Positions 47,433-60,530 are shown, counted from the stretch's first letter. The stretch: DNA of 64,000 nucleotides from Haematobia irritans (GCF_050003625.1 NC_134400.1:48473096-48537095); one strand, 5' to 3'. Notes: a model not told the origin generated them from the letters alone. Translations and numbers: made by a program.

Positions 47433-47610
47433 CAGAGAAACATTAGGCTTCTTGAGATTACTTTAGCATTTTTTAAATTCTTCTTTTTTTGGACACCGAA
47501 GCAGACAGATCACCAGTTTTGATAAGTATTGTGCCTTGTATAAGGAAAATAAAACTTGTGGTTCTTTTTTATAACTCTACTCTAATTCTTATTTCTTAAT
47601 ATTGATTGTT

Positions 47611-49345
47611 TTATACCCTCCACTATAGGGGGGTATATTAACTTTGTCATTCCGTTTGTAACACATCGAAATATTGCTCTAAGACCCCATAAAGTATATA
47701 TATTCTGGGTCGTAGTGAAATTCTGAGTCGATCTGAGCATGTCCGTCCGCCCGTCCGTCCGTCCGTCTGTTGAAATCACGCTAACTTCCGAACGAAGCAA
47801 GCTATCGACTTGAAACTTGGCACAAGTAGTTGTTATTGATGTAGGTCGGACGGTGTTGCAAATGGGCCATATCGGTCCACTTTTACGTATAGCTCCCATA
47901 TCAAAGGACCCCCAAATTTGGCTTGCGAGGCCTCTAAGAGAAGCAAATTTCATCCGATCTAACAACCATGCAAAAATTGGTCCACATCGGTCCATAATTA
48001 TATATAGCCCCCATATAAACCGATCCCCCGATTTGGCTTGCCAGGCCTCTAAGAGAAGGAAATTTCATCCGATCCGGCTGAAATTTGGTACATGGTGTAA
48101 GTATATTGTCTCTAACAACCATGCAAAAAGTGGTCCACATCGGTCCATAATTATATATAGCCCCCATATAAACCGATCCCCCGATTTGGCTCGCGAGGCC
48201 TATAAGAGAAGCAAATTTCATCCGATCCGGCTGAAATTTGGTACAAGATGTTAGTATATGGTCTCTAACAACCATGCACAAATTGGTCCACATCGGTCCA
48301 TAATTATATATAGCCCTCATATAAACCGATCCCCCGATTTGGCTCGCGAGGCCTATAAGAGAAGCAAATTTCATCCGATCCGGCTGAAATTTGGTACATA
48401 GTGTTAGTATATGGTCTCTAACAACCGTGCACAAATTGGTCCACATGGGTCTATAATTATATATAGCCCCCATAAAAACCGATCTCCAGATTTGACTTCC
48501 GGAGCCTCTTGGAAGACCAAAATTCATCTGATTCAGTTGAAATTTGGTACGTGGTGTTAATATATGGCCTCAAACTCCCATGCAAAAATTGGTCGGTCCA
48601 TAATCTATATAGCCCCCATATAAACCGATCCCCAGATTTGACCTCCGGAGCCCCTTGGAAGAGCAAAATTCATCCGATTCGGTTGAAATTTGCTACGTGA
48701 TGTTAGTTTATGGTATCCAACAAACATGCAGGAATTGGTTCATATCAGTCCATAATTATATATAGCACCCATATAAACCGATCCCCAGATTTGACCTCCG
48801 GTGCCTTTTGGAGAAGCAAAATTCATCCGATATGGTTGAAATTTTGTACGTGGTGGTAGTATATGATATTTAACAACCATCCCAAAAGTGGTCCATATCA
48901 GTCCAAATTTCATCCGAGTCAGTTGAAATTTGGTACATTGTGCTAGTATATGGCAGTTAACAACTATGCCTAACTAGGTCCATATCGGTCTATAGTTATA
49001 TATAGCCCTCATATAAATCGATCCCCAATCACACAAAAATTTGTCCATATCAATAATTGTATATAGCCACCATATAAGCGACCCCCATATTTCAATTCCG
49101 GCTCCCTACGTACCGTGCAAAAGTCCATATCGATTCGTAATTATTTGTAGACTTACCTACACATACTTTTTTGTCTAATGTATACCACGTATGGATTAAC
49201 TCACAATTTAGAACACGATTTAAGATATCACAACCCAAGTAATTCGATTGTGGATGACAGTCTTTCGTAGAAGTTTCTACGCAATCCATGGTGGAGGGTA
49301 CATAAGATTCGGCCTGGCCGAACTTACGGCCGTTTATACTTGTTT
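47611..49345 (+). mobile_element. Complete family A element
   Basis: The 5' hairpin is shortened (TTATACCCTCCACTATAGGG). (GTCC)n lies at 47741-47768, followed by nine or so 153-bp units and the 3' block with CGGCCTGGCCGAACTTACGG, ending ACTTGTTT. It has no 29-bp array. Confidence 0.82.
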
Positions 49346-49384
49346 CTTGTTTGAAATAATTTCCTTTCTTTACGTACAAGGTTA

Positions 49385-50148
49385 ATGCCAACAATTTTTG
49401 GAACATTACTTCTCAGCCAATTCGCCACCTCTTTTATTGCTAATATTTCAGCCTGAAAAACACTACAGTGATTATGTAATCTTTTCGCTATTCGAAGTTC
49501 CAGATCTTTAGAATATACTCCGAAACACACTTCTCCATCCAATTTGGAGCCGTCTGTGTTGAAATATATATATCTTTTATTCTCCGGGGTCTGTGCACAC
49601 CACGCCTCACTGTTGGGAATTATAGTTTCAAACTTTTTGTCGAAAAGTGGTTTCGCCAGAGTGTAATCAACTACGTTAGGCATATATGGCATTATTTTAA
49701 GGACCGAACTGTGGCCGTACATTTTTCCGACCACAGCGATAGCTCGCGCAACTGCACAGCCGTTGTTGCAGCCGACTGTTTGGCCAAAATGTCTAAAGGC
49801 AATAGATGCAGCATGACATTAAGGGAATTTGTTCCTGTCTTGCTGAATGCGCCTGAGATACACAAACCCGCCATACGCTGAACTTTGTCTAAACTTGTTG
49901 GCTGGTGAAGTGCCGGCCACCAGACTACAACACCATATAGCATTATAGGTCTAACCACTGACGTGTATAGCCAATGCACAATATTCGGTTTTAGTCCCCA
50001 CTTTTGTCCTATTGCCTTTTTGCACGAGTACAAAGCTACCGTGGCTCTCCTCGCCCTTTCTTCAATATTAAGCCTAAAGTTCAGCTTCCAACTGGGTAAT
50101 GCATTGTCGAGAGAATTTTCGAATTCACATTCTATCAAATTGTATTAA
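49385..50148 (-). pseudogene. RNase H-bearing LINE, RT thumb and first half of RNase H
   Basis: The - strand reads SWKLNFRLNIEERARRATVA, then KKAIGQKWGLKPNIVHWLYT and VVRPIMLYGVVVWWPA, the RT thumb of insect non-LTR elements. After a frameshift, RNase H follows: YFNTDGSKLDGEVCFGVYS and CSVFQAEILAIKEVANWL, with the catalytic Asp and Glu. It ends at VPKIVGIN, the codon where the fragment at 42385 begins. Confidence 0.83.
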
Positions 50149-51592
50149 CATTTTTATAAAAATTTTATTAAATATCGGTCTCTCTTAAACATATATGCTG
50201 CCTGATTCTGCTTAACGACTAATAATGCTATGGGTGACACTTGACTTGATGATAGACTTAGTAAACGCAAAATATTCCTTAAGAATGTACTTCAAGTAAA
50301 TGCAATATTATAGTCTCTCAATTTGAAAAAGTCAGGTTCTGCTAGTAAGTAAGCAAATATATTTCCACAAGAGCATTTAGTAGACATAATTATACGTTTT
50401 TCACTTGCTAAAGTTAATTTCGTAGTGTATACATTTTCTTCTTCTTTTTAGTTCATTTCACTGACGTACACAATTAATATTAAAGTGAAGGAAACTAAAT
50501 AGGGTTAGTTTCAGTCAAGAATTCTACAGTAAAGCATATGTCTTTAGCAGCACCGAAATTCTGTTTGGCGAGTGTATGCCAAACCCTGAACAGATAAGGC
50601 GATGAAAGTCACAGTGCAAAAAGCAGAAACGAAAAAGCAGTACCAAAATTAAAATTTTTTAATTGAAAAAAATGGACTACCAGCCATCGTCGATATTGAC
50701 ATTTGCAGCACATTCCATGATGAGGTTTATGTCTGTTTCAATTCAGTTTAGTTCACATTATTTAGAATATTATATACGATTTATATATTATACTATTTAG
50801 TCTATTCGACTAATGAATGTAACCGCGGACTGTAGAGGTAACAAAATGATTGTATTTTTAATCATGTCCTTTTCACATTATATGAAGCAAAAAGATGCTG
50901 AAGTTTTATTTTCCTCTCTTGTAATGTACAACAGTGTAAAATTGTTTGGGATTTGGCACATGATATCTTTGCCAGTAATACCAATAAGACACTACTTATG
51001 TATGTCCTCGTCCATAAATGTCTGTTGTGGCTTCTAGTCGCCTCTTTCATACTGTGGCATTACTTTGACATTTTTATGTAAAATAGTAATTTTGTGTGAT
51101 TTTTATAGGTTTTTAAATCTATTCTTTTTGGGTTTATTTGTAAGTAAATAACCATATAGAAGATGTTGTATTGGTAGGCTGAAAGAAGTGATGCTTGAAA
51201 ATCGCCGTTTTTTTCACTACGATGCAGTATTGCCACATAAAAGTATTATTATGTTATTTCATAGCCAACTGTGAATAGATTTCTACTACACAGAACAAAT
51301 ATTTCTCCAATATATTCCATTCAATTTAATATTCAATATATTACATTTAAAATTCGCACAAACTATTTGATTTGTTGGTTAAAATCGACATTTCTATGAA
51401 GCTTTGGAAAATGAAAATTGTAGTACTTCTGATACCAAAAAATGTAGTACAAGTATCGCACAGTAATTATAATTTTGATAAAAATCGATATTTCTGAGAC
51501 GCTTTCGCAAACGAAAACCACTTACTTGTATTTATAGTACACGTCAATACCTATCAGACAAAGAAATATCGTTTTCCATTTGCTTTTCACTG
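50149..51592. other. AT-rich DNA, no gene recognised
   Basis: Short open frames on both strands (for example 50813-51037) have no recognisable motif. Confidence 0.5.
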
Positions 51593-54035
51593 TAAAGCCG
51601 TTTGTATGAATGAAAAGCATATACTTTTTGCGATAAACGTTGATTTTTTACAGGATGTAAAAACAATTTTATAAGGAACTCAAAAAAAACAAAAACAAGT
51701 ATAAACGGCCGTAAGTTCGGCCAGGCCGAATCTTATGTACCCTCCACCATGGATTGCGTAGAAAATTCTACGAAAGACTGTGATACACAATCGAATTAGT
51801 TGGGTTGTGGTATTTTAAATCGTTTTCTAAATTGTGAGTTAGTCTACACGTGGTATATATTAGACAAAAGGTATGTAAGTCTACAAATAATTACGAATCG
51901 ATATGGACTTTTGCACGGTACGTAGGGAGCCAGAATTGAAATAGGGGGGTCGCTTATATGGTGGCTATATACAATTATGAACTTGATATGGACCAATTTT
52001 TGTGTGATTGGGGATCGATTTATCTGAGGGCTATATATAACTATAGACCGATATGTACCTAGTTAGGCATGGTTGTTAACGGCCATATACTAGCACAATG
52101 TACCAAAGTTCAACTGACTCGGATGAAATTTGCTCCTCCAAGAGGGTCCAAAACCAAATCTCGGGATCGGTTTATATGGGGGCTATATATGATTATGGAC
52201 TGATATGGACCACTTTTGGCATGGTTGTTAAATATCATATACTACCACCACGTACCAAATTTCAACCAGATCGGATGAATTTTGCTTCTCCACAAGGTAC
52301 CGGAGGTCAAATCTGGGGATCGGTTTATATGGGGGCTATATATAATTATGGGCTGATAGGAACCAATTCCTGCATGGTTGTTGGATACCATATACTAACA
52401 CCACGTACCATATTTCAACTGAATCAGATGAATTTTGGTCTTCCAAGAGCTCCGGAGGTCAAATCTGGTGATCGGTTTATATGGGGGCTATATATAAATA
52501 TGGACCGATGTAGACCAATTTTGGCATGGTTGTTAGAGGCCATATACTAACACCATGTACAAAATTTCAGCCGGATCGGATGAATTTTGGTCTTCCAAGA
52601 GGCTCCGGAGGTCAAATCTGGTGATCGGTTTATATGGAGCTATATATAATGAGGCGCCGATGTAGACCAATTTTTGCATGGTCCTTAGAGACCATATACT
52701 AACATCATGTACCAAATTTCAGCCGGATAGGATGAAATTTGCTTCTCTTAGAGGCTCCGCAAGCCAAATCTGGGGATCGGTTTATATGGGGGCTATATAT
52801 AATTATGGACCGATATGGACCAATTTTTGCATGGTTGTTAAAGACCATATACTAACACAATGTACCAAATTTCAGCCGGATCGGATGAAATTTGCTTCTC
52901 TTAGAGGCTCCTCAAGCCTAATCGGGGGATCGGTTTATATGGGGGCTATATATAATTATGAACCGATGTGGACCAATTTTCGCATGGTTGTTAGAGACCA
53001 TATACCAATACCATGTACCAAATTTCAGCCGGATCAGATTAAATTTGCTTCTCTTAGAGGCTCCGCAAGCCAAATCGGGGGATCGGTTTATATGGGGGCT
53101 ATATATAATTATGGACCGATGTGGACCAATTTTTGCATGATTGTTAGAGACCATATACTAACACCATATGCCAAATTTTAGCCGGATCGGATGAAATTTG
53201 CTTCTCTTAGAGCAATCGCAAGCCAAATTTGGAGGTCCGTTTATATGGGGGCTATACGTAAAAGTGGACCGATATGGACCAACTTTTGCATGGTTGTTAG
53301 AGATCATATACTAACACCATGTACAAAATTTCAGCTGGATCGGATGAAATTTGCTTCTCTTAGAGCAATCACAAGCCAAATTTGGGGGTCCGTTTATATG
53401 GGGGCTATACGTAAAAGTGGACCGATATGGCCCATTTGCAATACCATCCGACCTACATCAATAACAACTACTTGTGCCAAGTTTCAAGTCGATAGCTTGT
53501 TTCTTTCGGAAGTTAGCGTGATTTCAACAGACGGACGGACGGACGGACGGACATGCTCAGATCGACTCAGAATTTCACCACGACCCAAAATATATATACT
53601 TTATGGGGTCTTAGAGCAATATTTCGATGTGTTACAAACGGAATGACAAAGTTAATATACCCCCATCCTATGGTGGAGGGTATAAAAAGATTCTAGCATA
53701 TTACATCTTCCCTCATATCGTTCTCATTTCCACGAGGTTTATTTAGTAGATTACTGTAACACAAACAATGTAGAAGAAATTATTCGATTTTATAAATTTT
53801 CCCTTTCGCCTGGACGGAGAATCGAACCTCGGACCATACAGTTTGTAAGCCACTGGGCTTACTTATTGTCATCAACAGACAATTATCGCTATAGCCATCA
53901 ACGCACAAGCAACTTAAACAGTCAAACAGTTCTATTTATAAAGCATAAATTTGGGCGACCACGAGCCGATGTAAAGAGACTACATACATTTAGTTTGCCA
54001 CCGTGGTTCAATGGTTAGCTTGCTCGTACTTTGCC
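51593..54035 (-). mobile_element. Element D, copy 3, split by a family A element
   Basis: 51593-51693 (ATATACTTTTTGCGATAAAC) and 53686-54035 are colinear with D copy 2. The second piece contains head 2 (53810-53868, -), the spacer and the start of head 1 (53995-54032, +). Head 2 has an internal deletion (CACTGGGCTTACTTATT). Confidence 0.7.
51694..53685 (-). mobile_element. Complete family A element nested in element D copy 3
   Basis: It runs from AACAAGTATAAACGGCCGTA at the left to the (GTCC)n tract (53528-53552) and the 5' hairpin (CCCCCATCCTATGGTGGAGG) at the right. Its last two units have GCAATCGCAAGCCAAATTTG, like the copy at 23521. Confidence 0.82.
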
Positions 54036-54196
54036 TTACGTTTATCTGTAACCTTTGACGTCAATTATATTGACGTCATTCTAAAGAACTTATATATAAA
54101 TTTTTTAGAATGGATTTAGCATTTTTTTCGACAAAATTTAAATAGTTTGTAATTTTTGCTCTGTTTGAAACAAACAAATTATAAAATTACCAATTA

Positions 54197-54340
54197 ACAA
54201 GTAATACGGCCTGGCCGAATCTTATGTAGCCTCCACCATGGATTGCGCAGAAACTTCTACTAAAGACTGTCGCCCACAAACGAATTACTTGGGTTGCGGT
54301 AACTCTTGTCGATAGCAAGATATCTTAAAAATTTTTAACA
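54197..54340 (-). mobile_element. 3' end fragment of family A
   Basis: AACAAGTAATACGGCCTGGC lacks one palindrome arm. The usual ATGGATTGCGCAGAAACTTC block and the 'TCGATAGCAAGATATCTTAA' text follow before it breaks off. Confidence 0.7.
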
Positions 54341-54360
54341 ATTTTAAAAATTTAACAATT

Positions 54361-57334
54361 TTTAACAATTATATATAGCCCCCATATAAACCGATCCCCA
54401 GATTTGGCTTGCGGAGCCTCAAAGAGAAGCAAATTTCATCCGATCCGGCTGAAATTTGGTAGATGATGTTGGTATATGGTCTCTAACAACCATGCAAAAA
54501 TTGGTCCACATCGGTCCATAATTATATAAAGACCCCATATAAACCGATCTCCAGATTTGGCTTGCGAAGCCTCAAAGAGGAGCAAATTGTATCCGATCCG
54601 GCTGAAATTTGGTACATGATATTGGTATATGGTCTCTAACAACCATGCAAAAATTGGTCCACATCGGTTCATAATTATATATAGCCCCCATATAAACCGA
54701 TCCCCAGATTTGGCTTGCGAAGTCTCCAAGAGAAGCAAATTTCATCCAACCCGGTTGTAATTTGGTACATGGTATTGGTATATGGTCTCTAACAACCGTG
54801 CAAAAATTGGTCCACATCGGTCCATAATTATATATGGCGCCCATATAAACCGATCCCCAGATTTGGGTTGCGGAGCTTCAAAGAGAAGCATATTTCATCC
54901 GATCCGCCTGAAAATTGGTACATGATATTGGTATATGGTCTCTAACAACCATGCAAAAATGGGTCCACATCGGTTCATAATTATATATAGCCCCCATATA
55001 AACCGATCCCCAGATTTGGCTTGCGAAGTCTCCAAGAGAAGCAAATTTCATCCAATCCGGTTGTAATTTGGAACATGGTGTTAGTATATGATCTTTAACA
55101 ACCGTGCCAGAATTGGTCCATATCGGCCCATAATTATGTATAGCCCCCATATAAAACATTCTCCAGATTTGACCTCCGGCGCCTATTGGAGGAGCAAAAT
55201 TCATCCGATCCGGTTCAAATAATGCACGTGGTGTTAGTATATGGTCGCTAACAACCATACCAAAATTGGTCCAATCACACAAAAATTGGTCCATATCGGT
55301 TCATAATCATGGTTGCCACTAGAGCCAAAAATAATCTAAAAAAAATTTATTTCTATAGAAAATTTTGTCAAAATTTTATTTCTATAGAAAATTTTGTCAA
55401 AATTTTATTTCTATAGAAAATTTTGTCAAAATTTTATTTCTATAGAAAATTTTGTCAAAATTTTATTTCTATAGAAAATTCTGTTCAAATTTTATTCGGT
55501 TCATAATCATGGTTGCCACTCGAGCCAAAAATAATCTACCAAGATTTTATTTCTATAGAAAATTTTGTCAAAAGTTTATTTCTATAGAAAATTTTGTTAA
55601 AATTTTATTTCTGTAGAAATTTTTGTCAAAATTTTCTTTCTATAGAAAATTTTGTCAAAATTTATATTTCTATAGAAAATTTTGTGAAAATTTTATTTTT
55701 ATAGAAAATTTTGTTAAAATTTTATTTCTGTAGAAAATTGTATGTCTACTTTGTCAAACTGAATTATATACGTATTGGATCGATCTTTTATACCCTCCAT
55801 CAAAGGATGGGGGTATATTAACTTTGTCATTCCGTTTGTAACACATCGAAATATTGCTCTAAGACCCCATAAAGTATATATATTCTGGGTCGTGGTGAAA
55901 TTCTGAGTCGATCTAAGCATGTCCGTCCGTCCGTCCGTCCGTCTGTTGAAATCACGCTAACTTCCGAACGAAACAAGCTATCGACTTGAAACTTGGCACA
56001 AGTAGTTGTTATCGATGTAGGTCGGATGGTATTGAAAATGGGCCATATCGGTCCAATTTTAAGTATAGCCCCCATATAAAGGGACCCTCAGATTTGGCTT
56101 GTGGAGCCTCTAACAGAAGCATATTTCATCCGATCCGGCCGAAATTTGGTACATGGTATTGGTATATGGTCTCTAACAACCGTGCACAAAGTGGTCCACA
56201 TCGGTCCATAATTATATATGGCGCCCATATAAACCGATCCCCAGATTTGGGTTGCGGAGCCTCAAAGAGAAGCATATTTCATCCGATCCGCCTGAAATTT
56301 GGTACATGATATTGGAATATGGTCTCTAACAATCATGCAAAAATTGGTCCACATCGGTTCATAATTATATATAGCCCCCATATAAACCGATCCCCAGATT
56401 TGGCTTGCGAAGTCTCCAAGAGAAGCAAATTTCATCCAATCCGGTTGTAATTTGGAACATGGTGTTAGTATATGATCTTTTACAACCGTGCCAGAATTGG
56501 TCCATATCGGTCCATAATTATATATAGCCCCCATATAAAACATTCTCCAGATTTGACCTCCGGAGCCTATTGGAGGAGCAAAATTCATCCGATCCGGTTC
56601 AAATTAGGCACGTGGTGTCAGTATATGGTCGCTAACAACCATACCAAAATTGGTCCAATCACACAAAAATTGGTCCATATCGGTTCATAATCATGGTTGC
56701 CACTAGAGCCAAAAATAATCTACCAAAATTTTATTTCTATAGAAAATTTTGTCAAAAATTGATTTCTATAGAAAATTTTGTCAAAATTTTATTTCTATAG
56801 AAAATTTTGTTCAAATTTTATTCGGTTCATAATCATGGTTGCCACTCGAGCCAAAAATAATCTACCAAGATTTTATTTCTATAGAAAATTTTGTCAAAAG
56901 TTTATTTCTATAGAAAATTTTGTTAAAATTTTATTTCTGTAGAAATTTTTGTCAAAATTTTCTTTCTATAGAAAATTTTTTCAAAATTTTTATTTCTATA
57001 GAAAATTTTGTGAAAATTTTATTTCTATAGAAAATTTTGTTAAAATTTTATTTCTGTAGAAAATTTTGTCACAATTTTATGTCTACTTTGTCAAACTTAA
57101 TTATATACGTATTGGATCGATCTTTTTTGATTTAATATATACCACGTATGGACTTACATACAATTTAGAAGATGGTGTTAGGAGGTTTTAAGATACCTTG
57201 CCGTCGGCAAGCGTTACCGCAACTTAAGTAATTCGATGGTGGATGGCAGTGTTTAGATGAAGTTTCTACGCAATCCATGATGGAGGGTACATAAGCTTCG
57301 CTCTGGCCGATCTTACGGCCGTATATACTTGTTT
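54361..57334 (+). mobile_element. Two forward family A elements in tandem
   Basis: The first (54361-55787) begins inside the 153-bp array and ends in the 3' block at ATTGGATCGATC. There the second (55788-57334) starts directly with its 5' hairpin and is complete. Both have 29-bp arrays (55320-55740, 56700-57070). Confidence 0.78.
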
Positions 57335-57602
57335 TGTCAAACCTTGCACAACGGCTTAAAAGAAATATATGGATGAATGGATGCACAGCGGCTTAAAAGA
57401 AATATATGGATTGAAGTAAATAAATACGGAACTCAGACCTTTGGGCCATATAAGTGAATATCTGGCGAATGACAGATGAACGGATATCGCTATCGACTCA
57501 GAATTTAATTTTTAGAGATCGGTAAACGATGGCTCTCAGACTGGTCCTCTTAGCGTTATATACAAATGCACAAATTTATTATACCGTGTACCACAGTAGT
57601 GG
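57335..57602 (-). mobile_element. BC 5' end fragment with flanking duplicated host-like sequence
   Basis: About 57420-57602 carries BC text (ATCGACTCAGAATTTAATTT, ATACAAATGCACAAATTTAT, ACCACAGTAGTGGTA) with a very short tract in place of (GTCT)n. Before it, CAAACCTTGCACAACGGCTT and AAAAGAAATATATGGATG (57337-57375) repeat sequence found again at 57727-57765. Confidence 0.55.
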
Positions 57603-57666
57603 TACATTTTGGGGAATTATTTACAGGTACATATATTGTTTTATAAATAAGTTATGGGGAACTCAT

Positions 57667-58074
57667 ATGGACATAATAGAATTATTTTCCATTTTGTGGG
57701 CAATATTTCATTTGGGCCGTTTTTTGTCAAACCTTGCACAACGGCTTAAAAGAAATATATGGATGGATGGCAACATTGTCTTCGTTCAAGTATCTGCTAA
57801 AAGTAATTCTCCTTGGTTGACGATGATGACGCGTACTACATATTTTCTTGATTGCTTTGCAGGAGAATACCACAATGCGAGTCACTTCACAGTATGTGGT
57901 ATTTTTTGGCTATTTTTGATATCGGAACTTGGCAAGCAAATATATTTGGGAAGGGTAATCTTCAATGGTTCTATGCTACTTTTCATTGTCTACAATTCCA
58001 TCCGGCTAGTATCCAATAGAGTTTACTGCAAAGTGTCGACTCATAATATAGAGGCAAAACACAAAAAACTTTGA
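57667..58074 (+). CDS. Unrecognised open frame, possible exon or gene remnant
   Basis: 135 codons from MDIIELFSILWAIFHLGRFL to NIEAKHKKL. It has hydrophobic stretches (ILWAIFHLG, VCGIFWLFLIS, IFNGSMLLFIVYN) that could be membrane segments. Composition is less repetitive than the surrounding DNA, and no transposon in the window overlaps it apart from the upstream BC tip. I cannot assign a family. Insect chemoreceptor-like proteins are one idea, but no diagnostic motif is present. The frame is open further upstream through BC sequence, so the true start or splice site is unknown. Confidence 0.3.
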   Translation: MDIIELFSILWAIFHLGRFLSNLAQRLKRNIWMDGNIVFVQVSAKSNSPWLTMMTRTTYFLDCFAGEYHNASHFTVCGIFWLFLISELGKQIYLGRVIFNGSMLLFIVYNSIRLVSNRVYCKVSTHNIEAKHKKL

Positions 58075-58075
58075 C

Positions 58076-58724
58076 AGCTTTAAATTTTTATTCGAAATCT
58101 CAAGTCCTTTTGTTTTTCTGTCTTTTTTGTTTTCTCTTATTATTGAAGATCCCAGTTAGTAGAATTGCTTAGTTATGAGTTTATTGTCTTCTCTTTTGAA
58201 AAAGTCTCCTGCAAAAACAAAAAAACACAAAATATCGAGCTTAAGTAATGCATAAAAGTTTCGACAGTAATGTTTTGACTCTTGACAAACTTATTGTCCA
58301 AAAATTTTCGTAGAAGTTAAATAGAAATTTTCTTTATTTTATTTCGAAGATACGACACTTAAATTTAGTCAATCTGAATTTGAAATCATAACTGCTGGAA
58401 AGTTTTTTTTCTATTCTGAGTTCTTTTTTCGCAGTTGTAATATGTAAATACAGATGAGATGAGTTTATGTAGCCTCATATAAAGTAAAACGCTATGGTTA
58501 TATAATGCAAATTTGAACAAGTATATACGATTTACACAAACACTACACACAGTTACACTCACAAAAAAAAATAAGTGAACCCACCTGGAAAGGAGGGTTC
58601 ATTTTAGAAATGTTAAACTACCATATACACTTGGCAAATATTCGACAGGAATCGTGGACACAATCAAACATTTTGAGACCATATTGAGGATATAATGTCA
58701 CGAAGGAGATGTGATCTCAATTTT
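58076..58724. other. AT-rich DNA, no gene recognised
   Basis: Nothing supported except a possible MITE end near 58560 (ACTCACAAAAAAAAATAAG). Confidence 0.45.
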
Positions 58725-59015
58725 GACAAAATTGTTTCTATAGAAATAAAATTTTGACAACATTTTCTATAGAAATAAAATTTAGACAACATTTTCTATA
58801 AAAATAAAATTTTGACAAAATTTTCTATAGAAATAACATTTTTACAAAATTTTCTATAGAAATATAATTCTGACAAATTTTTAAACAAAAACTTTAGAGA
58901 AGTTTTTGTTTATGAAATTTTGACAAATTTTTCTATAGAAATAAAATTGTGACAAAATTTTCTATAGAAATAATGTTTTAAAAACAAATTCTACAGAAAT
59001 AAAATTTTGACAAAC
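58725..59015 (-). repeat. 29-bp array outside any family A element
   Basis: Ten or so diverged copies of the 29-bp unit (TTTTGACAAAATTTTCTATA on +), in the opposite strand sense to most family A arrays. No 153-bp units or hairpins are nearby. Confidence 0.75.
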
Positions 59016-59647
59016 ATTCACCCAGAAAAAAAGTGACCACTTCTTTAAGTTCAAAATGAACTCATTGTGAAGAAAGTTGAACTTCGTATAACGCAAAAGA
59101 CATTTTTATTTGTTTGATTTTCGTAGAAATTAGGTAGAATGCATTCCATGTTTTAGTTAGCATTTTACTATATTTATGTACCACTATACTACAGAATGAA
59201 AAAATGTAACTGAATTGAATTCATATATGGGTTGATTTTATTGAACATTTTTCATTCATTTGGACATACTTTACACATTTGTGGTAAACCTTTTACTTCA
59301 AAATTAGAACTGCTTACCTTCGTTTTTAAATACAGTTTTATTTATTTATATAGGCATTTTTTTCTTCAATAAAAGACATGTTTTATTAATATATTAAATA
59401 TATTTATTAAGAATTAACAGCATCGACTGGCCTTGAAATATTAGTTTATTATTTCACTATTTCCAAATTCCATGTTACCAACTGTAAACGTAATGCTTTT
59501 CTTCTTCTTGTTCCTTTCACTTTTAATAAGATGCTGCGTAACGATTTTGTCCTCCTTTTACAATTTCAATACCTACAAATATAAAAAATCATAAACCAAT
59601 TTTTTCACAAAAGGTTAGCGTCACTGTATGAATGTTACCTGATAATC
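59016..59647. other. AT-rich DNA, no gene recognised
   Basis: Begins with CACCCAGAAAAAAAGTGACC, which may be a MITE end. Otherwise no signal. Confidence 0.4.
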
Positions 59648-60177
59648 GTACACAAAAAAAATTTTCTGATTCAATCACGAAATTAATCAATCCAATTAAT
59701 TTTTTAATAGAAATGTCTTCGATCACGAAAATGATAGTATCAATCACAGTTTTAATTGGGCATAGAAAAAAAATCTTGATTAAAAAATTAATTGATGTCA
59801 TTAGCAATTTTCAATTAATTTTTTAATTGATTCAATTAAAAATTTAATTGATTTTGAATGCAAACCACAATTAATTTTTTATTTAAAAAGGTAATTATTT
59901 TCAATTACTTTCTGTTTCTTAGAGTTTTTATTTGCATTAAGAAATGTTCATCACTTTTTTAACTGACTTAGTCTTCCGAATTTGATTAAAACGTTAATTG
60001 TATCAATTAAATTGTTAATTAAAAATTTTAAAATTTTCAATCATTGACTTAATTAACTCAATGTTTCTATCTTGATTAAAAAGTTAATTGTATCAATTAA
60101 TTTATTAATTGAAAAAGCATTCAACTTCAATTAACTTTTTAATTGGAAATATTTTGGTGATATTTTTTTCTGTGTAC
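59648..60177. mobile_element. AATTAATT-rich MITE (family E), with inverted ends
   Basis: The left end GTACACAAAAAAAATTTTC and the right end ATTTTTTTCTGTGTAC are inverted copies. The interior is a series of TTAATTTTTTAATTGA-type palindromes and TCAATTA steps. Confidence 0.72.
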
Positions 60178-60530
60178 ATACAAAAAAATTTTTTTTGATT
60201 TCAATCACGAAAATCACGGATTCAATCATATTTTTAATTGAAATGTCTTCAATTACGAAAATGATAGTATCAATCACCCATTTTGATAGAAAACCAACAC
60301 GATTTTCAATTAAAAATTTAATTGACTTTTGTCACGGAATCAATTAATTGTGTGATTGAATCAATTAAAAACGTGATTGATTTTTAACATAAAACTCAAT
60401 GACAGTTTTAATTGAATCAATTAAAATTTTAATTAATTTCGCGACAAAAATCAATCAACTATTTGATTCATTCAATTAAATAATTAATTGAAATTGGCTA
60501 TAAATTTCAATCAAAAAATTTATATATTGC
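60178..60530. mobile_element. Second AATTAATT-rich MITE copy, adjacent
   Basis: It restarts with ACAAAAAAATTTTTTTTGAT and TTCAATCACGAAAATCACG and runs through more AATTAATT palindromes. The right end is unclear. Confidence 0.55.

Noticed and set aside
47934..48527. 197-residue open frame with repeated GGSVYMGAIYNYGPMWTN
   Set aside because: It is the family A 153-bp array; the mirror strand is equally open and units vary without codon bias.
50813..51050. Two overlapping frames on opposite strands
   Set aside because: No motif, no repeat match and no splice context; kept as intergenic.
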